Shown: piece after piece, positions 55,413 to 63,457 of the stretch | How positions within the stretch are numbered: position 1 is the stretch's first letter | Layout of the letters: every line of letters starts with the position of its first letter | Assembly: GCA_012034405.1 (NCBI GenBank) | Contig: JAAVLZ010000011.1 | Span: forward strand, 1-64,000 | Reading direction: 5' to 3' | DNA: 64,000 nt | DNA from: Oscillospiraceae bacterium HV4-5-C5C | GTDB lineage: Bacteria > Bacillota > Clostridia > Saccharofermentanales > Fastidiosipilaceae | The notes under the pieces: generated by a model | What the model was told of the DNA's origin: nothing | The model's database searches: none | The model's input: the letters and a program-made list of their open reading frames with translations, nothing else | Position numbers and translations under genes: made by a program

Positions 55413-56767
55413 GGCTGGGCCAGCTTTTCTACCGTTGACAGCAGCTGATCCGCCAAAGCGTCAATCTGGGCCATGTCCTGCCCTTCCAGCATCACCCGGA
55501 TGACGGGCTCTGTTCCGGAAGCGCGGACCAGGACCCGGCCGCTGTCGCCCAAAACAGCTTCACTGGCGGCCACAGCCTCCGCCAGCACAGCTGAAGCCAT
55601 AATCCGGTCCTTATCCTGATTGCCCACCCGGATTTTTTTGAGCACCTGGGGATACAGGGTAAAGTCCTGATGCGCCTGGGTTAAGGTCTGTCCCAGATCC
55701 TTAAGTGCGTTCAGCAGCGCCAGCGCGGTCAGCATCCCGTCTCCGGTGGTGGCGTATTCCAGCATGATGACGTGCCCTGACTGTTCACCGCCGATGCTGT
55801 AGTTATGCTTCAGCATTTCTTCCAGCACATAACGGTCCCCTACTTTAGTGCGCAGTAACTGCAGCTGGTGGCGGTCGCAGAATTTCTGAAAGCCCAGATT
55901 GCTCATGACCGTAGCTACTATGGTGTCCTGGTTAAGTCTGCCCCGGCGGCGCAGCCACTGGGCGATAATGGACATGATCATATCGCCGTCTACTTCAACG
56001 CCCTGGCTATCCACCGCCAGCAGCCGGTCGGCGTCTCCGTCAAACGCCAGGCCCAGGTCCAGATGATCGGCTTTTACGCGGGCAGAAAGCTTGTCCAGAT
56101 GGGTGGATCCGCAGTCCCGGTTGATATTCAGGCCGTCCGGCTGGTCTCCCAGCAGCTGCAGGCTGCAGCCTAAAGCGGCGAAGAGTTCCGGAGCCACCGC
56201 GGCGGCTGAACCGTTGGCGCAGTCCAGGGCGATCCTGAAGCCGCTCAGATCTGTACCCAGCGCGGTTTTCAAATAATCCCGGTAGAGGTTGCGGCCTTCA
56301 GGATAGGCGTAACGCCGGCCCAGCTTTTCACCCTGCAGACGTTGACCCGGTTCCGGACCGGTCCGGCGGTTTAATTCCGCTTCAATCTGATCCTCCACGT
56401 CGTCAGCCAGCTTAAAGCCCTGATGATTAAAGAACTTAATGCCGTTGTATTCAAACGGGTTATGCGAGGCGGAGATCATGACACCGGCGTCAAAGCCCTG
56501 CTGAGCAACCAAATAAGCTACGGCGGGCGTAGTCAGCACGCCGCCGCTACAGACATCGGCGCCAGCTGCCAGGAGGCCTGACGTCAGCGCGGCTTCAAGC
56601 ATATCGCCGGATATCCTGGTATCCCGGCCAATCAGAAACCGCGGGCGGTGATCGACTGACCGGGCCAGGACCTTAGCCCCGGCATAGCCCAGAGCCATAG
56701 CCAGCGAACCGTCCAGCTCGACATTAGCAATGCCTCTGACCCCGTCCGTACCAAATAGTCTACCCAT
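55409..56767 (-). CDS. glmM: Phosphoglucosamine mutase
   Basis: GlmM interconverts glucosamine-6- and glucosamine-1-phosphate for cell-wall precursors. The 452-residue protein begins MGRLFGTDGVRGIANVELDG, has the phosphoserine loop MISASHNPFEYNG (Ser101), the metal loop AFDGDADRLLAV and the sugar-binding VRASGTEPVIRVM. It follows the cyclase fusion by 39 bases, matching the cdaA-cdaR-glmM order of Firmicutes, where GlmM can inhibit the cyclase. Its stop overlaps the amidase start. Confidence 0.97.
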   Translation of the reverse strand: MGRLFGTDGVRGIANVELDGSLAMALGYAGAKVLARSVDHRPRFLIGRDTRISGDMLEAALTSGLLAAGADVCSGGVLTTPAVAYLVAQQGFDAGVMISASHNPFEYNGIKFFNHQGFKLADDVEDQIEAELNRRTGPEPGQRLQGEKLGRRYAYPEGRNLYRDYLKTALGTDLSGFRIALDCANGSAAAVAPELFAALGCSLQLLGDQPDGLNINRDCGSTHLDKLSARVKADHLDLGLAFDGDADRLLAVDSQGVEVDGDMIMSIIAQWLRRRGRLNQDTIVATVMSNLGFQKFCDRHQLQLLRTKVGDRYVLEEMLKHNYSIGGEQSGHVIMLEYATTGDGMLTALALLNALKDLGQTLTQAHQDFTLYPQVLKKIRVGNQDKDRIMASAVLAEAVAASEAVLGDSGRVLVRASGTEPVIRVMLEGQDMAQIDALADQLLSTVEKLAQP

Positions 56768-56806
56768 ATGCTGCCTCCTGTAAACTGTATTATAAGCCGT
56801 CAGGTA

Positions 56807-58351
56807 TTAATCAGCGGTCTGTGTCTCTGCGTTGTATTGATCCAGCACGTTTTGCAGATCGTTGCTGTCATCCTGAGTCAGCGTAACATCGTTGCTTTGA
56901 GTTTCTGTCTCTGCTGCGGCGTCACTGTCACTGCCGCTGTCAGTCAGGCTGAAGACCAGACTTTGTTCAGACGGAATCCAGGAAACCACCTGATAGGTTA
57001 AAGCAGCCAGTCCATTGACACCCACATGGATCGGCAATTTTTGTAAGCTCTGGCTGTCACTTTGCAGATCCTGACTGATATCAGCAAAATCAAGCTCCGT
57101 GAAGTCCACCACGGCATACACGTTCTCTCTGGAGATTTGGGCGGCGTATTTTTTACGGACTCTGAAATGGATAGAAACCGTGTTATCCGCCCGGTTATAC
57201 GATAAGCCATGTTCCTCCAGGGTGGAATCCACATTTTCCAGCTGCACGCTGATATTACTGATGGTGATGTCCTGGATCGGATTGGTTTGGATCTGCACAA
57301 AAAACCAGAGGCCAGAAGCCATGATCAAGGAAGCGAAAAAGAGCAGTACCTTCATTTTACGGCTGATGCCGACCGTTGCGGACTGCGCCTCCTGTACCGG
57401 CACCCCGCTGACAAGCTCCGTCTCTTCATGCACCACATTCTGGATCACGCGGCGAATGCTTTTTTTGCCCCCGCTGACAGCCGTTTCCGGAGTCAGGAGT
57501 TTATGCAGCACCGCCCTTAAGGCATCCCCGTCCGACATCGGATAAAGCCTGCCGCCCAGCGTAACTGAAATCGCGCCGCGCTCTTCTGACACCACCACAC
57601 CCACGGTATCACCGATCTCGCTGGCGCCCACTGCCGCGCGGTGCCTGGTGCCATAATCACGGCGCATATGGTAATTATCTGATAGCGGCACATGGCAGCG
57701 GGCGGCATAGATGCGGTCATTCCGGATAATCACCGCGCCGTCATGCAAAGGGGAGCCTTTATAAAAAATCTGCTCCAGGCCGGTCGAAGAAATCACTGAA
57801 TCCAGCACCACCGCGGTCCCCTGTACCAGTTCGCCCAACTTGGTAGTGCGTTCCAGCAGAATCAGCGCGCCGGTTTTAGTAGCTGCCATGTGCTCACAGG
57901 CCACCACCAGTGATTCAATCATATTGTGCAGCGAGCGCGCTTCCTGGCTGCTCTCCGCCGGAGACATGGAGTTAAAGAAGCGCAGGGAATTTCGCCCTAC
58001 GGTCTCCAGCGCGCGTCTCATTTCAGGCTGGAAAATAACCACCACACCGATGGCCAGTACCGAAATAGAATTGGACAGGACATAGTTAATCGTCTGCAAC
58101 CCTATCAGTTGACAGATAAAGGTAAAGGCAATGATAAATAATATACCCTTCAGCAGCTGCCAGGCGCGGGTATCCGCCATGATTTTCAGGACAAAGTATA
58201 CCACCAGGCTGGTCACCAGGATATCAACAACCATCAGGATAATATCTTTGGGCGTACCAAACAAAAGCCAGCTGGATCCGATCGTCTGATACAGATCCTG
58301 GAAAAACTGGACAAACTGATTCATAATTTGAGCATTCATGCTCAGGGTCAT
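56807..58351 (-). CDS. Diadenylate cyclase CdaA fused to a YbbR/CdaR domain
   Basis: The protein makes the second messenger c-di-AMP from two ATP at the membrane. The 514 residues contain three N-terminal membrane helices (about 36-108) and the DisA_N cyclase domain (about 110-285) with the catalytic DGA (204-206, LHDGAVII) and RHR (236-238, GTRHRAAVG). A fourth membrane helix (about 332-355, KVLLFFASLIMASGLWFFVQ) and one YbbR domain (about 356-465) follow, then an acidic Ser/Thr/Asp tail. In B. subtilis, cdaA and the four-YbbR-domain cdaR are separate genes before glmM; here they are one protein with a single YbbR domain. The predicted topology puts the YbbR part outside the cell, as for CdaR. 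No frameshift or internal start is visible. AAGGGA precedes the ATG. Confidence 0.92.
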   Translation of the reverse strand: MTLSMNAQIMNQFVQFFQDLYQTIGSSWLLFGTPKDIILMVVDILVTSLVVYFVLKIMADTRAWQLLKGILFIIAFTFICQLIGLQTINYVLSNSISVLAIGVVVIFQPEMRRALETVGRNSLRFFNSMSPAESSQEARSLHNMIESLVVACEHMAATKTGALILLERTTKLGELVQGTAVVLDSVISSTGLEQIFYKGSPLHDGAVIIRNDRIYAARCHVPLSDNYHMRRDYGTRHRAAVGASEIGDTVGVVVSEERGAISVTLGGRLYPMSDGDALRAVLHKLLTPETAVSGGKKSIRRVIQNVVHEETELVSGVPVQEAQSATVGISRKMKVLLFFASLIMASGLWFFVQIQTNPIQDITISNISVQLENVDSTLEEHGLSYNRADNTVSIHFRVRKKYAAQISRENVYAVVDFTELDFADISQDLQSDSQSLQKLPIHVGVNGLAALTYQVVSWIPSEQSLVFSLTDSGSDSDAAAETETQSNDVTLTQDDSNDLQNVLDQYNAETQTAD

Positions 58352-58418
58352 GATCTGATTCCCTTCATTTATGCAGCATTCAGGGTACCCGGGTCAAATG
58401 CCAGCTGCCGTGAGGCGA

Positions 58419-59156
58419 TCAGTCCAAATCATCCTCATCACTGTCGCCGCCTTCAAGTCCATCCATGTCCGTCAGCCAGATCACCCGTCCGCTGACTTTA
58501 ATCAGGCCGTCTTTTTCCATCCTGACCAGCTCACGGGAGAAGGACGGACGGGGCATAGCCAGCAGGCGGGCGGCTACTTCCTTGGAAACCGGCAGTTCTA
58601 CTGATGAGGTAGATACATACACTTTTTGTTCCGGTTTGCGTACGGCATCCTCATCAGCTGACTGCTGGCGGTTTAAATCCAGCAGATAGGTCGCGATTTT
58701 CTGGCGCAGGTTACGCTGGGACAAAATGTTAATCCGGCGGTTTTGTTTCTGTACCTTATCCGACAAAAAGCCCACAAAATTTTCCATCAGCTGCGGCTGC
58801 TCTTTCAGCAGCGCTAACAGGGTGTCACGCGGAAATACCAATACCTTGGCATTAGTCACCGCTTCAATCGTCAGAGGATAAACCCGATTATGACCAAATA
58901 TCAGGTCCTCACCGTATACATCACCCGGGCCCAGTAAATCAAGAGTTACATAATCACCAGAGCTGGCATATTTTTGCAGTGCCAGCTGACCGGACACCAC
59001 GACGCCTAAAGAGGTGCAGTCATCCCCTTCATTAGCCAGCACTTCACCCTTCCACGCCAGGCGCATATTGACCCGCACACAAAAGCGATTGAAGGCTTGA
59101 TGATCAAGGCCGGCAAATAGGGGGCTCTGACCCAGCGCATCGCAGATTTTTTTCAT
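58419..59156 (-). CDS. Crp/Fnr-family transcriptional regulator
   Basis: This 245-residue protein has the cyclic-nucleotide-binding-like beta-roll (about 15-125, LDLLGPGDVYGEDLIFGHNR), the long dimer helix (FLSDKVQKQNRRINILSQRN) and a winged HTH (about 180-225, PVSKEVAARLLAMPRPSFSR). It has no Cys cluster for an iron-sulphur centre, and the cAMP-binding Arg-Ser of true CRP is not evident, so the ligand is unknown. The tail is acidic. It lies 67 bases before the cyclase fusion on the same strand and has a strong promoter of its own. Confidence 0.9.
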   Translation of the reverse strand: MKKICDALGQSPLFAGLDHQAFNRFCVRVNMRLAWKGEVLANEGDDCTSLGVVVSGQLALQKYASSGDYVTLDLLGPGDVYGEDLIFGHNRVYPLTIEAVTNAKVLVFPRDTLLALLKEQPQLMENFVGFLSDKVQKQNRRINILSQRNLRQKIATYLLDLNRQQSADEDAVRKPEQKVYVSTSSVELPVSKEVAARLLAMPRPSFSRELVRMEKDGLIKVSGRVIWLTDMDGLEGGDSDEDDLD

Positions 59157-59175
59157 TTGATTCCTCCTGTCGCGG

Positions 59176-59234
59176 TCCTGTCAGGAAATGACATAGGATC
59201 TTTATAATCATACTATACAGGGCATGACTGTCAA
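59176..59234 (-). promoter_or_regulatory. Strong promoter of the Crp/Fnr-cyclase genes, with palindrome
   Basis: On the minus strand a perfect TTGACA (59229-59234) and TATGAT (59207-59212) are spaced by 16 bases. The palindrome TCCTGTCAGGA (59176-59186) lies between the likely transcription start and the ribosome binding site, where a repressor could act. This is among the best promoters in the window. Confidence 0.6.
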
Positions 59235-59261
59235 TATTTCCGCCGCTGCCCCTGTCCGGGT

Positions 59262-59963
59262 TTACAGTCCGGCTACCTGGTCCACCGGCATGGAAAGGAC
59301 CACGCCGCGGGCTTCGGTCGCGGGGCCGCAGGCCTGAATGATGGCTTTCATCAGGGCTGCCCGCTGCTGCCTGGTGGTGATAATTGCTACCACTTCTTTT
59401 TCCGCCAGCGCTTCCACCCCCCAAAAGTTATCCGCCGGATCAGCCTCAACCCGGCGGGCGTGAATCACAGTACCCCCGGTCGCGCCGGCACGGCGGGCTA
59501 CGGTCATCAGCTCTTCACTGAAGCCGCGCTTGATCATAGCCAATACTAGCTCATGCGTGTTTTCTGTATTCACAGGCTTACCTTCCTTTTCATACAACTC
59601 CTGAATCTCAGGCTTGGACTGCCGCAGCTGCGTCAGTAAATTCAAGGACTGATTGTTTATGGCAGACAGCGGCAGCGAAAAAGCAATGCCGCGGCCGGCC
59701 CGTTCAAGGCGCAGGTCATCCCGCAGCTGTTCCAGCAAAGAGGTAACCAGCACCTGCGGCAGCACACTGATCGAGACGGCTTTTTTGACCGCGCCCAGAC
59801 CCAGGATTTCCAAAATCTCACTGGAAGCCGTTCCCCAGGCGTAAAACTGGTAATTCAGCGGCAAGGGGTAGCGCTGCATAACCGTGTTAACTTTTTTCAC
59901 CTTATCGCTGTCCACAATCGTCACCAGCAGGCGGAGCGCCTCAGGTCTGCAGGGCTCAGTCAT
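59262..59963 (-). CDS. Tandem PII-like protein linked to DUF1538
   Basis: This 233-residue cytoplasmic protein appears to contain two PII-like folds: residues about 8-102 (ALRLLVTIVDSDKVKKVNTV to RAGRGIAFSLPLS) and about 136-228 (HELVLAMIKRGFSEELMTVA to EARGVVLSMPVDQV). The ends of both halves share an RG-hydrophobic-SxP pattern. The T-loop tyrosine of classical GlnB is not evident. PII-like proteins bind nucleotides or other small ligands and often gate a transporter. The start at 59963 lies 8 bases inside the end of the DUF1538 gene with GGAGG nine bases upstream, so the two are translated together. Confidence 0.8.
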   Translation of the reverse strand: MTEPCRPEALRLLVTIVDSDKVKKVNTVMQRYPLPLNYQFYAWGTASSEILEILGLGAVKKAVSISVLPQVLVTSLLEQLRDDLRLERAGRGIAFSLPLSAINNQSLNLLTQLRQSKPEIQELYEKEGKPVNTENTHELVLAMIKRGFSEELMTVARRAGATGGTVIHARRVEADPADNFWGVEALAEKEVVAIITTRQQRAALMKAIIQACGPATEARGVVLSMPVDQVAGL

Positions 59964-61479
59964 ACGTTTCATCCTCCAGTTCAACAACATCATCGGTCAG
60001 GTCTGATTCAGCGTCCGCGGCGCCAGCCTGACGTCTGGCCTTGAGATGATAAATCAGGTTAATCGCCTGAACCGTAATCAGCGGCGTCATGGCCGTTATA
60101 GCGATCACTCCGAAGGCATCCTGCATGATATTGCCCCCCACTGCTTCGCTGGCGCCGATGGCCAGCGGCAGCAAAAAGGCCGTGGCCATAGAGCCGCTGG
60201 CTACGCCGCCCGAGTCAAAAGCGATACCCACTACGATTTTGGGTACAAACACGGATAATAGCAAGGCAATCAGGTAGCCTGGCAGCAGGATCCAGGCAAT
60301 CGGCAGCCGGGTAAGCACGCGCAGCATAGATAGGGCGACCGAAGCCGCTACAGCCAGTGACAGAGCCCGGTTCATAGTTTTTTGCGGGATTGCGCCGTCC
60401 GTAATCTCCTCAACTTGCCGATTCAATATCTGCACCGCCGGCTCAGCCTTGACGGTATAATAACCGATCAGCAAACCAATGGGAATAAGAATCCAGCTCA
60501 CGCCGCCGCTGCCCAGACTGAGGCCGATAGCCCGGCCTACCGGATAGAAGCCAATATTTACACCCATCAGGAAAAGCAGCAGCCCAGCTATGGTGTATAT
60601 CAAACCGACCGAGATCCTCAACAGGTCGGTGCGCCTGAAAAAGCGCCAGAATATCTGAAAGAGCAAAAAAAGCACGGCAATAGGGAGCAGACTGACCAGT
60701 ATCTCTTTTAAGGTTCCCGGAGCTGCCTGCCAATAGGCTCTGGCCAGCTCACGGGACGTGAAAACATCCTGTGCGGCCTCCGGCGCGTACTGATTGCCGT
60801 CCGGGCGGTATATCAGGCCCAGAATCAGCACGCTGAGCACCGGTCCGATGCTGGTCAGGGCCATCAGGCCAAAGCTGTCCGAGGTAGAGTCACGGTCAAT
60901 CCTGGCGGCTGAAAGGCCTGCGCCCAAAGCCATGATAAACGGAACCGTTATGGGGCCGGTGGTGACACCGCCCGAGTCAAAAGCCAGGCCCAGAAAATCC
61001 AGCGGAGCAAAGCAGGCAGCTAAAAAGACCAGCAGGTACAGCACCCAGAGCATGACCGTCAGCGAAAACCGTTTGATGATGCGCAGAATGGCCAGGGCAA
61101 ACAGAAGACCCGCGCCCAGCGCTACCGTCCACACCAGCACGTTTTTGGGTAAGGCCGGAGCCTGGGTAGCCAGAACCTGTAAGTCCGGCTCCGCGACAGT
61201 AATCATGGTGCCCATGACAATGCATAGGACAAAAATCAGTAAAGGCCGGTGGGCGCGGGACATCTGCGCACCGATGCCATTGCCCAGCGGTTGCATGGAC
61301 ATTTCCGCGCCTAACTGGAAGAGGCCCATACCTAAAATCAGAAGGAAAGCGCCGGCCAGGAAAAGCATGAGCATGCCCAGTTCCAGATCAATAATCAGAC
61401 TCAGCCCCAGCACAATAATCGTTATGGGCAGGACTGAGCCCAGGGCTTCAGATAAACTGTCTTTGAGATGTGGATCCAT
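59956..61479 (-). CDS. Tandem DUF1538 membrane protein
   Basis: This 507-residue protein has about a dozen membrane segments and consists of two homologous halves. Repeated signatures are AFDSGGVTTGP (167-177) and AFDSGGVASGS (420-430), an AEP motif followed by a Gln-rich stretch (96 and 345), and DSFGLMAL/DAFGVIAI (201 and 454). I recognise it as DUF1538; I recall members called UmpA/UmpB reported as cation/proton antiporters, but cannot verify that here. The inverted-looking Gly-rich pairs resemble the paired pore loops of a transporter. The tail is acidic. The start at 61479 has AAGGAAGG upstream. Confidence 0.88.
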   Translation of the reverse strand: MDPHLKDSLSEALGSVLPITIIVLGLSLIIDLELGMLMLFLAGAFLLILGMGLFQLGAEMSMQPLGNGIGAQMSRAHRPLLIFVLCIVMGTMITVAEPDLQVLATQAPALPKNVLVWTVALGAGLLFALAILRIIKRFSLTVMLWVLYLLVFLAACFAPLDFLGLAFDSGGVTTGPITVPFIMALGAGLSAARIDRDSTSDSFGLMALTSIGPVLSVLILGLIYRPDGNQYAPEAAQDVFTSRELARAYWQAAPGTLKEILVSLLPIAVLFLLFQIFWRFFRRTDLLRISVGLIYTIAGLLLFLMGVNIGFYPVGRAIGLSLGSGGVSWILIPIGLLIGYYTVKAEPAVQILNRQVEEITDGAIPQKTMNRALSLAVAASVALSMLRVLTRLPIAWILLPGYLIALLLSVFVPKIVVGIAFDSGGVASGSMATAFLLPLAIGASEAVGGNIMQDAFGVIAITAMTPLITVQAINLIYHLKARRQAGAADAESDLTDDVVELEDETYD

Positions 61480-61510
61480 AGAACACCTTCCTTCTGAATA
61501 GAATAATTTT

Positions 61511-61545
61511 AGCTTAGGGGATGAAGCTTTATTTGTCAAATAAAG
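61511..61545 (-). promoter_or_regulatory. Promoter of the DUF1538 operon with palindromic operator
   Basis: A perfect 19-base palindrome, CTTTATTTG-T-CAAATAAAG (61527-61545), contains on the minus strand a consensus -35 box TTGACA (61534-61539). A weak -10 (TAAGCT, 61511-61516) follows after 17 bases. The regulator is not known. Confidence 0.5.
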
Positions 61546-61572
61546 TCAAATATAACAATTCTTTGTTCATAG

Positions 61573-61653
61573 ATAAAATAAAGCCAGTCAAACTGGTCCC
61601 CCCGGCAGCCGTACCAGATGAGGCGCTGCTGAGAGGATTTGATTTGACTGGCT
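61573..61653 (-). terminator. Long-loop terminator after kduD
   Basis: A perfect 11-base stem (61582-61592 with 61643-61653) encloses about 50 bases that include a further GCAGC/GCTGC pairing. On the minus strand TTATTTTAT follows. It lies 22 bases after the kduD stop. Confidence 0.6.
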
Positions 61654-61675
61654 CAAAGATCCGGTTCAGACAAGC

Positions 61676-62476
61676 TCAGGGCTGCTTGCCAATATAAGCC
61701 AGTATACCGCCGTCGACATATAAGATTTGGCCGTTAACAAAATCAGAGGCTTCGGAAGCCAGGAAAACCACTGAGCCTTCCAGATCTTCCGGGGTGCCCC
61801 AGCGGGCCGCGGGGGTTTTGCTGACGATGAACTGGTCAAACGGATGCCTGCTGCCATCTGCCTGGCGTTCACGCAGCGGGGCGGTCTGCGCGGTAGCTAT
61901 ATAGCCCGGACCGATCCCGTTACATTGAATATTGGCGGCACCAAATTCGCTGCAGATATTCCGGGTGAGCATTTTCAGGCCGCCTTTGGCCGCAGCATAA
62001 GCGCTCACGGTTTCCCGTCCCAGTTCACTCATCATCGAGCAGACATTGATAATTTTACCGTGGCCTTTTTTAATCATGGCAGGCAGTACCGCTTTGCTCA
62101 CAATAAACGGCGCGTTGAGATCCACATCCACAACCTGCCGGAAGTCTTCCGCCGTCATGTCCAGCATCGGGATCCGTTTGATGATGCCGGCATTGTTAAC
62201 CAGGATATCAATCACGCCGACCTCAGCTTCAATCCGCTTGACCAAAGCTGTGACCGCCGCCTCATCGGTCACATCACAAACATATCCGTGAGCCGGAACG
62301 CCGGCCTCCCGGTAGCTGGCCAGCCCCTTCTGCAAAGAGGCTTCATTGCTGCTGTTAAAAGCAATGACCGCGCCGGCCTGCTGCAGGGCGCAGGCCATGG
62401 CAAAGCCAATGCCGTGACTGGCGCCGGTTACCAGCGCCACCTTACCAGTTAATGAAAACTTATCCAATATTGACAT
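61676..62476 (-). CDS. kduD: 2-dehydro-3-deoxy-D-gluconate 5-dehydrogenase (SDR)
   Basis: This 266-residue short-chain dehydrogenase has the cofactor motif VTGASHGIG, DILVNNAGI, and the catalytic Ser and YAAAK (SAYAAAKGGLK). Sequence alone allows gluconate 5-dehydrogenase or KduD; KduI encoded next door makes KduD more likely. It would reduce or oxidise the diketo-sugar acid from unsaturated uronates, leading to KDG. GGAGG lies seven bases before the ATG. It follows kduI by 57 bases. Confidence 0.85.
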   Translation of the reverse strand: MSILDKFSLTGKVALVTGASHGIGFAMACALQQAGAVIAFNSSNEASLQKGLASYREAGVPAHGYVCDVTDEAAVTALVKRIEAEVGVIDILVNNAGIIKRIPMLDMTAEDFRQVVDVDLNAPFIVSKAVLPAMIKKGHGKIINVCSMMSELGRETVSAYAAAKGGLKMLTRNICSEFGAANIQCNGIGPGYIATAQTAPLRERQADGSRHPFDQFIVSKTPAARWGTPEDLEGSVVFLASEASDFVNGQILYVDGGILAYIGKQP

Positions 62477-62533
62477 TTTAATGCCTCCAAAACCTCACTT
62501 CAGCCGTTCATCTACCCTGATTCCCGGCCGGTC

Positions 62534-63376
62534 TCAGCGGATATCCAGCGTTCCCACGCCGTCCATATCATCAAACGCCTGGTTTTCACCGCCCATAGCC
62601 CAGATAAACGTGTAATTGGAGGTTCCGCAGCCGCTGTGGATGCTCCAGCTGGGGCTGATCACCGCATCATAGTTATGCAGCACCAGGTGACGGGTCTGCT
62701 GGGGCTGACCCATCAGGTGGAATACTACGTTATCCTGGGGCAGATCAAAATAGGTATAGATCTCCATTCTGCGCTCATGCGTATGCACCGGCATGGTATT
62801 CCAGACGCTGCCCGGCTCCAGAACAGTCATACCCATGGAAAGCTGACAGGTGGGCAGAACATCCGGGTGAATAAACTGGTTAATCACCCGCTTGTTGCTG
62901 CTTTCCATAGATCCCAGCGGTTTTTTAGCCGCGTCTTCAATCGCAATATAGCGGGTTTCATAGGCACGGTGAGCCGGCGCTGATACGCCGTAAAAACGGG
63001 CCGGCTGTTCCGGATCCAGGCTGGCAAAGCTGACTTCACGCGTGCCCTGGGTAATATAAATGCAGTCACGCGGATTCATTTTGTAGTCTATGCCGTCGAC
63101 CTTACAGACACCTCTGCCGCCAAGATTAAAGAACCCGATTTCCCGGCGCTCAAGGAAGTAGCTGGTGCCAAAGTTTTTCCAGACATCGATCCCCTTGCTC
63201 ATTGAAACCGTCTCTGAAACCGGCATAATACCCAGGACCACCATACGGTCTACATGTGAATACACGGCTTTAACCTGATCGGCCTGGTAAAGATCCTGAA
63301 TCAGGAACTCTTTGCGCAGTTCTTCCGTAGTATAGCGCTTCACATCTTCAGGATTAGCAGAATAACGAATATCCAT
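62534..63376 (-). CDS. kduI: 5-keto-4-deoxyuronate isomerase KduI
   Basis: KduI isomerises 4-deoxy-L-threo-5-hexosulose uronate, the spontaneous product of unsaturated galacturonate or glucuronate released by polysaccharide lyases. The 280-residue cupin has the metal ligands PVHTHERRMEIYTYF (two His and a Glu) and a later His in SIHSGCGTSNYTFIW. The length is typical. GAGGAG precedes the ATG and an operator-like palindrome lies just upstream. Confidence 0.95.
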   Translation of the reverse strand: MDIRYSANPEDVKRYTTEELRKEFLIQDLYQADQVKAVYSHVDRMVVLGIMPVSETVSMSKGIDVWKNFGTSYFLERREIGFFNLGGRGVCKVDGIDYKMNPRDCIYITQGTREVSFASLDPEQPARFYGVSAPAHRAYETRYIAIEDAAKKPLGSMESSNKRVINQFIHPDVLPTCQLSMGMTVLEPGSVWNTMPVHTHERRMEIYTYFDLPQDNVVFHLMGQPQQTRHLVLHNYDAVISPSWSIHSGCGTSNYTFIWAMGGENQAFDDMDGVGTLDIR

Positions 63377-63390
63377 TTTGATTTCTCCTC

Positions 63391-63415
63391 TATTATAGTT
63401 TGTAACTATTGGTAA
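63391..63415 (-). promoter_or_regulatory. Operator-like palindrome before kduI
   Basis: ATAGTT-TGT-AACTAT (63395-63409) is a perfect 6-base dyad in AT-rich sequence. On the minus strand it runs into a TATAAT, but that is too close to the ribosome binding site to give a normal leader, so the promoter is probably upstream and this is a repressor site. Confidence 0.4.
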
Positions 63416-63457
63416 TTTATTTTAGCCGCTGAAGCCAGCCGGTAGACTGCCCCGGTC

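Noticed and set aside
63391-63396. TATAAT as the kduI promoter
   Set aside because: It would start transcription within the ribosome binding site; more likely part of an operator.
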